From Diphasiastrum complanatum (Eukaryota; Streptophyta; Lycopodiopsida; Lycopodiales; Lycopodiaceae): DNA of 64,000 bases. Position 1 is the first letter of the stretch, and each line of letters starts with the position of its first letter. This document shows positions 10,238 through 20,105 of the stretch, in pieces. The notes under the pieces were generated by a model. It searched no databases and was not told where the DNA came from. It saw only the letters and a list, made by a program, of their open reading frames with translations. The position numbers and the translations under genes were made by a program. The stretch spans positions 6,323,461 to 6,387,460 of the forward strand of contig CM055108.1 of assembly GCA_029204225.1 (NCBI GenBank). Direction: 5' to 3'.

Positions 10238-10382
10238 AGCAACAAGAGGAAAAGGTGGTTTTTCTAGTATTAGTAGAGAAGCATATGCAACAATGTTTAA
10301 GATGATACATGAGGCATTTGCACATGTAAGTATTGAAAAGTTTCCAATCCCATGACCATTTCATCTTTTTTTTGAAAGAGAC

Positions 10383-12051
10383 ATGTTAAACCAAGGTATG
10401 CAGACAATAGTTGGTAATCCATCTCATATCAATGAAGTGTATTGCTCGAAAGGAGAATGTCTAGCATGTAACAATTCCAACAATATATTTATTGATATTA
10501 ATCAGCTACTAACATTCATCATAAATTTTTATGGTATTACAAATGAGAATGTCAATAACAAGTTGATAGTTGTTCTCAAGTTAGATGAGTCTAAAATTAT
10601 AAAAGGACAAAAAATGGAGAGAGTCAGTGTTACGATCATGAATGGAGCACTTTCAATTCTACAAGACTCAGAAGGCCTCAACTTCAGTGTTCAATTAGAA
10701 AATAATATCTGGTGGTTGGTAGCATTTCAGGTATAGCAATTCCTTTACATAATCAATAGGGATAATCATTTTAATATGGATATCATTTGGGAAATCTTCT
10801 CCATGTTAATATTATGAAGCTAAATCACATTTTTGTTTTCTCTTATAGGTGATGAAAGAAGACCATGACTTTCTCTCATGGATATTTAATAGAACGTCAT
10901 ATCCTGCCACCATAAAAAATCACATGGAGGGAGTTCCACTCAATATTCCTGGAATTGGCACTTTCAACATAGAATGGCATTTAGCAGGAGATTTGAAGAC
11001 ATTAGAATGTATGTTCAATGTATCCCATGGCACTAACTCTGAACACCCTTGTTTGTACTACATGAAGACATCAAAAGACATGACAAGGAGTACAGGAATA
11101 TCCAGAGATCGAGAATATCCTTATTGAAAATCTGTACTACCGATTCCTCTTCAGAATGTTCATATTTGTACATTACATGCAGAGGTGCATATAATAGAAA
11201 AAATAATATACCTTCACATCTTGTTTGCATGGAATTCCGAGCCAGAGGCAGATGCGAAGAAAGCTATTTCTAGATTGGAGGATGTGTTGTCTAAAGTAGT
11301 CTTACATAAAGGCCACGTTAAAATAAAAAAAGATGACAAGCTATCAGGTAAAACATGAAATACTCCATGCAAGTCGAGCATTGGAGGATCCAAAGCTCGA
11401 AGATTTTTATCAAATTATTCTGGCAAACAATCTAAGATTCAATACCCGATTTGGAAAGAGATTATAACTGCAACTCAATATTTTGAAGAAAAAGGTTCTA
11501 CCCGTATACACAAAGTAGAAGCTTGGAAAAAATTAGACAACATGGTAAAATACTTGAGAAAAGATAAACTTTCAAATAATGATGTACAAATGATACAGGG
11601 AACAACGAGCAAATTTGTGGATGCAGTTTGAAGTGCATGGGGTGTAGATCATATAACACATTACATGTAAGATTTTGATGTTATACTACTATAGACAAAT
11701 ATGTGCAATTAATTTACATACTTTTGGTACTAATTTAGATTATGTTTTTATGACATGCAGCACATATTATAACATCATGCGACATTCTTTGCAAGAAATA
11801 GTGAAAGTCTTAGCATATGGTCATCGTAAGAAATGGAAAAATCTCATTGGCAAGTAAGAGCGGCATTTCAGAAAAGTACACAACATGATGGGACTAGCAC
11901 AAAGAACAGCTATATACTGCAACTTTTCCAATGGTTTTACAGAAGAATCCAAATTCGTCATAATACAAAATCAACGGATTATAAAAAATTTCAAAAACCA
12001 TGCAAATTTATACAAGCCAATAGGCAATAGACACAAAATATGATTTCGTAT
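10383..12051 (+). pseudogene. intron-bearing transposase-like gene, catalytic-region exons
   Basis: Exon 10383-10734 reads KLIVVLKLDESKIIKGQKME and ends at a probable donor. An intron (10735-10848, GTATAG...TTATAG) joins QLENNIWWLVAFQ to VMKEDHDFLSW. The next exon reads IEWHLAGDLKTLECMFNVSH, then HPCLYYMK, then after a stop (11125-11127) NVHICTLHAEVHIIEKIIYL. A second intron (about 11668-11758, GTAAGA...TGCAG) restores the frame into YYNIMRHSLQEIVKVLAYGH. The frame reaches a TGA at 12049-12051 after more stops. An Asp early, a GD-L-K block and paired Cys recall large uncharacterised transposase-like families of eukaryotic DNA transposons (KDZ-like layout). That placement is memory-based and weak. 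Confidence 0.4.
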
Positions 12052-12113
12052 ATTAAATGAAAATTTTTACAAAGTAAAATTGAGCAAAATCTACTCTGCT
12101 TCCGGTACTTTCC

Positions 12114-12791
12114 CTAATGAAAGTTGCAACTTTGAATTATGCAACAATTTCTTTCTTTCATATGGATCCAAGAGCTCATAGTTTCATGCTTACTCAGATC
12201 AACGTAGGCAGCATACAATGCAAAATGAGATGATCTGAGCATGGAATTCACTGGTCCATATACTATAATTTTAAGTGCCATAGTTTTTTTTACAAAAATT
12301 ATTCTATGCACCTTATTAAAATTATGTCCTCCAAGAAAATGAGACAATGCCTTGATTGCCATAATCATTGTCTCACCATGTTGATGAAACTTTGAATGGG
12401 CAACAGTTATTTCATTATTCTTGAAGAACTTCAGATAATGCCCCAATGCATGATCTCTTGAAAATTCTCCATCAGAAGATCTCTACCCTCCTCGATGAAT
12501 TGCGAAATCATCAAGGAAAATTATTTCCTGAAATGAAAAAATCCAAAGTAAACTCCAGTATATAATATGACATAACGAATCTACTAGTGCATAATAAGAT
12601 ACAAAACTTACGCATACGGCTTTGTCTTCCATGATTATCGTCTCTCCTCTAGGAAAAATAGTAATTATTCTTCCACAGAGAACACGATGCAAGTTTGAAT
12701 AACTCAAACTAATATCAGTGTCTTCAATCGTGATTTTATCTGATCTATTTACTAATAGAACAGTATTTGTTCTGATTGAATATGCGTGCAA
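12114..12791 (-). pseudogene. two-exon ORF of unknown function, convergent with the transposase-like gene
   Basis: On the minus strand, exon 1 (12791 to about 12612) reads VLLVNRSDKITIEDTDISLS and FPRGETIIMEDKAVC, then a GTAAGT donor. A TTTCAG acceptor near 12532 opens exon 2: EIIFLDDFAIHRGG, one stop (12484-12486), then HYLKFFKNNEITVAHSKFHQ to a stop at 12114. Splicing joins the two parts in frame, supporting a real ancestral gene. I do not recognise the protein. It ends about 60 bp from the end of the plus-strand transposase-like gene, so the two converge, perhaps as two genes of one element. Confidence 0.4.
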
Positions 12792-12796
12792 AAATT

Positions 12797-12835
12797 GTAT
12801 GCGGAAGTATGAGACTATATGCGGAAGTATGAGAC
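12797..12835. repeat. 19-bp tandem direct repeat
   Basis: TATGCGGAAGTATGAGAC appears twice back to back, separated only by a few bases. Confidence 0.8.
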
Positions 12836-13129
12836 AACTTAAGACAATTTAGACAATAAGAGACCAATGATCAGAAAATAAATTTTTATAACTTTGAATC
12901 TGATTCATCAATATACATCTCTTGTTGTCTTATCTCGTTGTTGTGTCTTTGATTGAGTGAGTTTTTTCACAACGAGTAGTGCACATGTATTTATATTGCC
13001 ACAGGACAGGTCTTTTGACATTTTATTTACAAGTCTTTTGGCCTTTGAATGGTGTAACAATAGATATCTAACTGTTTACGACGGTTGATATTCAAATAGA
13101 CGCTCTGTTTCTAGGCTCAAATAAAATCA

Positions 13130-13560
13130 CGACAGTTCATCTCTTCGTCTCAGCTTCGTGTTTTGCGAATTGTTCACGACACTTGTCTCTTCGCGACATT
13201 TATGTCTTTCGCGAATTGTTCGTGACAGATGACAATTCATGAGCTTGAAGAAGAAATCTAGAATATTTTGTGAACTGTTCGAGATAGTTTCACGATAGGT
13301 GAGCTTGAAAAACAGTCCAGAAGATTTTGTGAATTGTTTACGACAATTTTGCGACATCTGAGACTTGAACAAAAAATAGAAAAAAACTTCTCGACAAGAT
13401 TCTGTTCGTGAATCTTTCGAGCTTCAACAAGAAAGCCACAAGCATCTACAAGAAATTGTTTCGTGAATCTTTCGAGTTGACTGCAAGACAATTTTGTGAA
13501 TCCTTCGCAAGTCTTTTTGAGTTGGTCACGAATAGATATGATTCGAGTTCACGTTCGTTT
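13130..13560. repeat. degenerate minisatellite-like region
   Basis: A loose motif, TTTTGTGAATTGTTCACGACA with variants (GCGAATTGTTCGTGACA, GTGAACTGTTCGAGATAG, GTGAATTGTTTACGACA, GTGAATCTTTCGAGC), recurs about every 50-70 bp. ORFs across it on both strands are by-products of the repeat. Confidence 0.5.
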
Positions 13561-13639
13561 CTTTCTCATCCTTTGTCAAGTAAACTGCGCGCTTTGTTGG
13601 TAGAATCAAGATTTGTCTGATCTGCTATTCTACAACTTC

Positions 13640-14140
13640 CTCTCAAAGTGTGTGAAAAACCTTTAGCAACTAACCTTGCCTTGACCTATTTTGATCTTGT
13701 AGATCCACTTGCACTTGACTGGTTTTCTGCCATTGGGTATAGGTGCAAGTGTCCATACATTGTTCTTATACATGGATGACATTCCGTTCTCCATTGTCTG
13801 AATCCAACGGTCTTTATCTGGTCCAACTACAGCTTTCTCGAATGTTTGAGGTTCGTCAGAGAATCCACAAAATTCGATGGTTATATTAAAAACAACTTGA
13901 CCATACCTTTCTGGTGGTTTTCATTGTCTATCTGATCTTCTCACAGGTGGTTTTGAGTTTGATTCTACAAGTTTTGAGTTTGATTTTGCTGGAATTTGAG
14001 CTGGTGATTTAAGTCTATCAGGCACTCGATCTTGACCTCCCTACCTTAGTACCTTTATAAATATCCTTACTGAAAGGTGTTCTAGTCATCTTCCCTTTAA
14101 GATAGGATTCGTAGGTAGTTCAAATATCTCTACTTTTGAT
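13640..14140 (-). pseudogene. copia RT N-terminal fragment
   Basis: The minus strand reads FCGFSDEPQTFEKAVVGPDK, then DRWIQTMENGMSSMYKNNVW and PIPNGRKPVKCKWIYKIK. These correspond to the conserved start of copia RT (EP-x-T-F-x-E-A, W-x-x-A-M-x-x-E, W-T-L-V, G-x-K-x-I-x-C-K-W-I-y-K). It has stops and ends before the catalytic aspartates. An RT-linker-like stretch (RTPFSKDIYKGTKVG) precedes it near 14.07 kb. It separates the two paralogous plus-strand gene fragments. Confidence 0.7.
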
Positions 14141-14483
14141 TTTGACTCCTTGAATTCTCTAACTTTTCATTAGAGGAGTTACAGATATCAAAAGGGCCGT
14201 CTAAGAAATGCCACGTAGGACCAAAAAAAACGCGGGATTTTAAAACTTTGACGGACTTTCAGGTCCAGTTTAGCTTAACCTTACTAGTAATGTGTAGTTA
14301 ACATGACACGATTATGATTCATGCGACTGCGACTTCAAAAACCTATGACGCTCATTAACTAACTTTTTCAAATTTGAAAATGAGATTGTGTCCCTCATTT
14401 TAACTAGCGAGAGAATAAACATAGAATATCAGGTATGCCATGGATGAAGAATAGCGTCTATTTTCTTTTTGGTCTGTCAGCTG
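14141..14483. other. unassigned sequence upstream of paralogue
   Basis: No ORF or named repeat; may contain the 5' flank or promoter of the unknown gene that starts at 14484. Confidence 0.4.
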
Positions 14484-14981
14484 ATGTTTGCAGAGATGTC
14501 TCAGTTTCATCTACACATTGTTCTCCCTACCGAGAATGCTCCGATAGCTAAAAGTGGAGTAGTGAAAGAATCCACAGTTTCTCCACTTGATATGATCGCT
14601 CACAGAATCAACCAAAGAAAGAATTACGATTTGTGAATCGATAGATGTTTGTATCCATTGGATCCGAACTCGATGCAAGCTCCACAATTCCAATCCATCA
14701 CACAATTAGTAAAGTTTTTGTGTGACGGAGAAAACGGTTTACTGGGTTATTGTGAAATATTGACGACTTATGGTGTTGCAAACTCGGTTCAGAAAATACA
14801 GAGTTTAGAATGTATGTTAAATGGTTTGCTTGCTGACTATAGAGAAAAAGAGACCGCATTATTACAAACAAAAGAAGATAATGCACATTTACATAATATT
14901 ATGTTAAATTTGAATGTAAGTAATGATCAATTCCGAAAAGTTGTTCAAACATTACGTGTATCAAATGACCAGTTAAAATAA
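14484..14981 (+). pseudogene. N-terminal module of transposase-like gene, copy 2
   Basis: An ATG at 14484 opens a frame (MSQFHLHIVLPTENAPIAKS, SPLDMIAHRINQRKNYD) with a TGA at 14634-14636. It continues in the same frame with CLYPLDPNSMQAPQFQSITQ and GENGLLGYCEILTTYG, then a coiled coil (YREKETALLQTKEDNAHLHN). It is homologous to 9839-10020 and stops with a TAA at 14979-14981, after which a lysine-rich stretch (15000-15035) still looks coding. The core exons present in copy 1 are absent here, replaced by 15.0-16.1 kb sequence. Function unknown. Confidence 0.5.
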
Positions 14982-15853
14982 GAAACTCGCATACTAGATA
15001 AGAAATTAAAAAGAAACAAGCGAAAAAAAAAAAAATTGAAGGACATTGATGAGCTTTCGCTAAATGGAGGCCAATGGAAAAAAAGGATTCAAGCATTCAA
15101 GTAAGGATTTGATTTGAATCAGTTTTATTTTAGTTTTGTGAAGTAGCATGACATTTATTATGTGTCCTATTTGGGTTTCTTGATTTTCATAATCATTTGT
15201 AAATCAGCCTTGGTTGCAAATGAGCATATGAAGGACAATGACCTGATCGGATAATCACTGAGTTCGGTATTGACAACCAAGTCCACAAAGTCTTTATTGG
15301 ACAATTTTAGAACGTAAACAGAGACAAGTGTGCACTTGAAATTGATATTCGGCTTAGAAATTAGAAAATTTGCATGAAAATCTGTCGAAAATGACCTATT
15401 TATAATAAAAAAATTTGCACGTGTGAAGGAGTTCCAAAATGACATGTGTCGTTGCATGACAAAAGATGCCAATTTTGAAAGGGCTGTATATTTCATCAAA
15501 TGCAATCCAGTGGCAAAATTTTATTTGATTCCATATGAGAATAAGTAATGATTGCTCGATTGTTTTTGTTGCTTTCATTTGGATTGTTGTAGTCGGCATT
15601 GCTTTAGTAAGTAAGGATTGCTTTAATTTTTATTTTGATTGTTGCAGTCGGCATTGGAGCCTGAACATTCTTTCTGTAAAGATAAATAATGAGGGAGTAT
15701 CAAATTTTCTATGTGTAAAAGTAAACTCAGCTGCTAATACACATAGAGAATTTGATTCTCTACTTCATGATGTCGTTCGGGTTTAGTTTAAACCTATCAT
15801 CATAGCATATATATAAATTTTTTGTCATCATATTACTAATTTTCGTTTAATAT
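14982..15853 (+). other. possible further exons of copy 2
   Basis: Short coding-like stretches occur, for example KEFQNDMCRCMTKDANFERA and FIKCNPVAKFYLIPYENK (about 15425-15540, plus). Two similar pyrimidine-rich segments ending in TTGTAG/TTGCAGTCGGCATTG (about 15580-15660) look like duplicated intron 3' ends. No continuous gene can be assembled. Confidence 0.3.
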
Positions 15854-15860
15854 ATGCAGT

Positions 15861-16121
15861 GTGTACAGCAAAGGGACGCTTTTAGTTGTGCATGGTTCGT
15901 CCTGTACAATACAAAGCTCTTTTTTGAGTCGTATAATTTACAAAAGCATAGAAGTCCTTCCCAATACAGAGGAAGGCGATATTATAGCAGAGAGGCTTTT
16001 TGTCTTAAAAGGCATAGAAGTTCTTCCCGAAACAAAGGAAGGCGAGATTATAGAAGAGAAAATTGTTGCCTTATCAGTTCCTAATACTGATACTGAAAAT
16101 ATAGAAAAATTTACTGAATAG
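15861..16121 (+). pseudogene. small repeat-bearing ORF of unknown function
   Basis: An 86-residue frame contains two tandem 22-residue units (SIEVLPNTEEGDIIAERL and GIEVLPETKEGEIIEEKI), encoded by 66-bp repeats at 15942-16007 and 16008-16073. Base differences between units are largely at third positions or conservative, hinting at past selection on protein. It may be a 3' exon of the 14.5 kb gene. No family recognised. Confidence 0.4.
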
Positions 16122-16249
16122 AGATACATCAAAAAAAAAAAAAGATACAATCTTACATGTAAACGACCCATTTATGGGATTTTTATTGATATCAATATAG
16201 ATTCTTACAATCAGGTTGTGTCCATAGTGTAATACTGGAATGCAATTTT

Positions 16250-16906
16250 CTATATTGATATAAAGACATGATGATTGACATGTATTTGTTGATAGTGAAT
16301 CTCAGTGTTCTTCCCTAAGTTGGATTGTTTCGCCAATATCTCTGCATTTGGTCTTGAGCTCATGTCTTTTACTCCCTGCATAAAACTAATACAAAGAGTT
16401 ACAAATAGTATAGAGATTGTATGAGAAAGTTTTTATTGAAACTATTCATAAAGAATCGAGTGTTTATAGTTACTTACGAGTTTACCATTGAAAATGAATC
16501 TGAAGTCTGAAAGTACATCATCTTGTAGGAGCAATAGTTCCCGCCTGATGTAGTTTAGACTCCAATCTTCTTCCACCTCAACACATGTCAAAACTGCATC
16601 ATTGTATATAATTTCAATATTTTTTGGTTTTAAATGTCCACTGGCTTCCAAGTCTTGATCGAGTGGCACTCGTTTACCTTTATTTTTTTTCATCTTTGAT
16701 AATGGAAGCATAAGCTCAACATTTGTTTTTTCAATTTGATAACGAAAGCACATGGAAGACATTTTAATTTTGCATTCTATTTCTCCATCTGATCTTTTGT
16801 CCCAGCCTTCATCCATAAGTTCAAATAATAAACTATCTGATAAATTTTTGCATACAAACATCGTTGGGGTTTTGTGTACATTGACCCTTGAATAAGAAAT
16901 CCACAA
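16250..16906 (-). pseudogene. two-exon ORF of unknown function, minus strand
   Basis: Exon 1 (16906 to 16478) encodes LLFELMDEGWDKRSDGEIEC, a basic/acidic middle (PLDQDLEASGHLKPKNIEII) and a compact C-terminal block, EEDWSLNYIRRELLLLQDDV then LSDFRFIFNGKL. A GTAAGT donor follows at 16477. A TTATGCAG acceptor (16376-16383) opens exon 2 (16375-16250, GVKDMSSRPNAEILAKQSNL), ending in TAG. The join is in phase. The W-x4-IR-x-E-L...F-x-F-x-NG pattern resembles a ubiquitin-fold-like domain, which is a tentative impression. An extra minus ORF at 16947-17111 (VPIPLPSFESDEWIAPDAVV) may be its upstream exon. It converges with the 14.5-16.1 kb plus-strand fragments, as at 12.1 kb. Confidence 0.4.
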
Positions 16907-16946
16907 ATATATTCAAGAAAATAAATCAATTCAATCTGACTGTTTT

Positions 16947-17111
16947 TTATCTTGTGCTTATCTTTAATGAATTTTTTATATCATTATATAGCTTGCAACG
17001 AAATGATTCTGAAACTACAGCATCTGGAGCAATCCATTCATCACTTTCAAAACTAGGTAATGGAATTGGGACTACTTGTCCAAAATCTCCTTTTGTATCA
17101 GGAATGTACAT
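16947..17111 (-). pseudogene. possible upstream exon of the 16.25-16.9 kb gene
   Basis: A 54-codon minus-strand ORF, too short for most ORF lists, reads YIPDTKGDFGQVVPIPLPSF, then ESDEWIAPDAVVSESFRC. Composition is protein-like and it lies directly upstream of exon 1 on the same strand. No clear donor site is seen at its end. Confidence 0.3.
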
Positions 17112-17127
17112 TCATAACTTAATGGAT

Positions 17128-17345
17128 TGTTGGATGACCATGCTAACCTTGTTCAAAGCTTTGCAATACAAAAGACTTTGCCAAGTATGGTGGACTTGCA
17201 AGAAGTGTTGGTGAATGAAGAGTATAGGCGTCAAAAGTAAGAGGTGGATCTACGTCGACATCTCATGATGGAGAAGAGGCTATGTTAATCAAAGGCAAAT
17301 TCAAGGAAAAAGGGAAGAGCAGGTGGTCTAAAGGACAAGCTTAAC
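17128..17345 (+). pseudogene. copia gag fragment
   Basis: About 220 bp are nearly identical in layout to 8044-8262 in the 7.6 kb gag. Frames give LNGLLDDHANLVQSFAIQKT, then MVDLQEVLVNEEYR and SRWSKGQ, with frame changes and stops. Both ends are abrupt, so this is a small copied or deleted piece of the same copia family. Confidence 0.75.
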
Positions 17346-17760
17346 ATAGCAAACTTACTCAGGAGCAGAGACTTTGCCTTGCAAAGTGCTCATCTATTTC
17401 AGGTCAAGAAGAGTTGAGACTACTGCACTCCAAGATTCTCCTTTCTTGGATGCCATAAGTGTCTCAACAGTACTTGCCCAAGATTTAGGCAATGATCAAT
17501 AAAGCTCAACTTTTTCTAAGATTCTGACATGACATGCTCCTCTCCTAGATCACCAATCATACTGAACAGCTCCTCCATCTTCGAGATATGTTCTTGGAGA
17601 TCATGTCCTTCAACAAACTTGAGATCTTCAAGTTGGATCTCAAGGTGGAGTGCCTCCATTTCAGACTTGGTGACATGTTGAATTGCTAGGTGAAACTTCA
17701 AGAGAATAAACCAATGGCATAAGAGAATTTAAATTGGCCAATCAACTTGTGGCACTCCAT
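17346..17760 (-). pseudogene. copia gag fragment of a second family
   Basis: The minus strand reads ALHLEIQLEDLKFVEGHDLQ, HISKMEELFSMIGDLGEEHV (17516-17650). After frame changes it reads SLPKSWASTVETLMASKKGE and SWSAVVSTLLDLK, the usual gag sequence around L-P-x-S-W. Stops are present. It abuts the plus-strand fragment at 17345, an opposite-orientation junction. Confidence 0.6.
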
Positions 17761-18540
17761 TTAACTCTTGCCAGTACTTAAGGTGTGAACAAGTGATCTA
17801 TTTCCCCTCATCTCACTTGCCAAGGCTTAAAAAATGGCTGGTAGGAGAAAAGACAAGGCAAATGGAGTTTCCACTAGTGTGAAAACACCCCAAGTCTGGG
17901 TATGGTGAAAGTAAGTGACAAACAAAGAGAGTTGCGAAGTCGGCTTTTGCAATTGAGCTTGATTAGCATTTCTTGTCCTTTTGCATCAGGATGTTCCTCC
18001 ATTTAGGTGTGAGTGTCAACTAATGGACATCTATGTTGAAAATGATTTTTGGTATTATCAACCCGTGAGATGATCATAGAAAATCTAAGTTCATGGGTGG
18101 GCAGGTGAAACTTAAGCACAATACACCAACTACGTGTGGAAAAATAAATGTTAAAATGGTGTTCTTCTATTATATTGATTGTAGAAAACGTAGCCTATAT
18201 TTGTCATGCAATTTGTGATTTTTGTTAGGTTACTTTCTTGGCCTAAGTTCAATGGTTTTTCTTGATTCAAGTAGATTGAGGATTCTTCAATTTGGAGTGG
18301 CCGATAGATATGCCAGGTGAGGCTTTTGAGGGGTTTTTTTTGGAGTGCATTTGTGTCTCCAACTTTTTCTTTTTGTGATAAAAATCTAAGGTTTTATAAC
18401 TTTGTGTTATTTTTGTATTAGAATCTGCTAGTTTTGAGATAGGGCTAAATTCAAGGCTAGGGCTAAAGTCAGGATCTTTTAGGGTTTGGTGACAGATATT
18501 GCATTAGGGGAGTTTTGAGCTCCAAAAAGACCTTATAAGA
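17761..18540. other. unassigned sequence
   Basis: No supported gene. A 25-codon plus-strand ORF at 17834 is too short to call. May include the flank of the chromovirus LTR. Confidence 0.4.
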
Positions 18541-19566
18541 CTCTTTGAGCAAACATATCTTTTGTGTTATTAAAATTATAACACTAATACTTTTGACTTG
18601 CCATAACTTTTTGATCATAGCTCAAAAGTATGTGATCTAACATATCATTGGAAAGCCCTTGTTGAGCGCTTTTAAATGCACAAAACTCTGCTAAAATCGG
18701 ACTTACCATTAAAAAGTTATGCCAGTTTTAGTGTGGAATCAAAATGAAGACTCAAAAAGTTATGTTACGTAGATTTCAAATTTGAGTGTTTTGATTGGTC
18801 CACGTGTAAGAAAAAATTGAGAAAAAATCAAAAAAGAATCTCTACAAAGGGTCCTTTTTTGGATTTAGAACTCCTCTAATGTCAGGCTCTCCCTGATCTT
18901 CCTACTGACACCCGTCCAAACATGCACTGATCGCCACAAATTTCCAGACTCTTTGATTCCCTACAAGCACATAGCATCAAACAAAAACACAATGGAGCTG
19001 GCTGCGTTGTCTCCTCCCAGCCTTTGCTGCATAGATTATGATGAGGAATGCTTCTCTCTAGGCTCACTTATACACAATCCTCAAGCTCCCCTTAACCCTG
19101 ACCCTTCCTAAATCTCGACACATGGCCAACTCCATGCACAGTCGACACTTGCCACTTGGCAGTACCCTGACACATAGGCAAGTGAGTAGGCTGACATGTG
19201 TCACTCATCCATTGGACCAAATGTCCCAGTGGGCATGTGACATGTGTCATGTTTGACCGATCAACCCTGACATGTGTCTCATTCACTGGACCAAGTGTCC
19301 CAGTGAGCATATGACATGTGTCACGTTGACTAGTCAATTCTCCTACTTTTTAGGAGGTCAGTCCAACCACTCTGATTTAATGACCCAATATTTTATACCC
19401 AAGCAACATGCGAATCTGAGACTCAGAAACATCATTAACAGCTTTATTTACATTTTTGTTACAAGGGTCACCACAGGCCGGTGACTTAGCCATTTTTGTA
19501 TTTGCAAGAAGTACATCTATAAGTAAAAACAGTAAACAACCGGGACAAGGAGTAAAAGCTGTAACA
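18541..19566 (-). mobile_element. chromovirus 3' LTR (outer border approximate)
   Basis: On the minus strand the LTR starts TGTTACAGC at 19566, immediately after a polypurine tract. A TATA box, GGTATAAAATA, lies at about 19392-19402. The U3 starts within the expected distance. The far border is uncertain because no 5' LTR copy exists in the window; sequence to about 18540 is LTR-like. Confidence 0.5.
19192..19340. repeat. about 75-bp tandem repeat inside the LTR
   Basis: Two units share TGACATGTGTC, ATTGGACCAA/ACTGGACCAA, TGTCCCAGTG and GACATGTGTCA, at about 19192-19266 and 19268-19339. Confidence 0.75.
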
Positions 19567-19580
19567 TCCCTCCTCCCCTC
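19567..19580 (-). promoter_or_regulatory. polypurine tract
   Basis: Minus strand GAGGGGAGGAGGGA directly precedes the LTR start; it primes plus-strand DNA synthesis in LTR elements. Confidence 0.75.
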
Positions 19581-20105
19581 AAGTAACATCGTCCGCGATG
19601 GAAAAGCTAGGGTACTGTGCACACAGACTGTGCACGGTCTCCCAGGTAGCATCAGAAAGAGGCCTGCCATGCCAAGCGACCAAGTACTCACAGATCAGAC
19701 GGTTGCGTAAACGCCTCTCACGCCTATCCAATACCCTCGCTGGACCATGGGTTCTCCCTGCTCCTGAAATGCAAACAAACCATCAGACAACAAGTTATCA
19801 CCGTTATGTAAAACCCGTTTCAATCTAGGAACATGAAATACAGGATGCACTTTACAAGTCTTAGGAAAATCTAACTTATAAGAAACATCATTGATTCAAG
19901 TTGACAATTTTTCAAGGTCTACAATAACGCGGGGACAACTTGTAACATTGCCTATTTTAAGGGTCTTAGAGTCGATGGGTACTTGGAGAAACACCATGTC
20001 TCCTACCACAAACTCTCTAGGCATGCGATTCTGATCAGCATATGACTTTGCTCGATCCATCGCTTGCCTAATATTAACTTTCGCTAACTCAAGCATTTCA
20101 TTCAT
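19581..20105 (-). pseudogene. chromovirus integrase C-terminus and chromodomain
   Basis: The minus strand begins with the integrase C-terminal block NIRQAMDRAKSYADQNRM and FVVGDMVFLQV (20060-19985). It passes CKVHPVFHVPRLKRVL (about 19825-19860, in another frame), then RRERRLRNRLICEYLVAWHG, LSDATWETVHSLC (19715-19620) and a stop about 14 bp before the polypurine tract. The last block is a chromodomain (Y-L-V-x-W-x-G ... A-T-W-E), which targets integration to heterochromatin marks. Frame changes break it. The catalytic integrase core that should precede it is missing. Confidence 0.75.
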
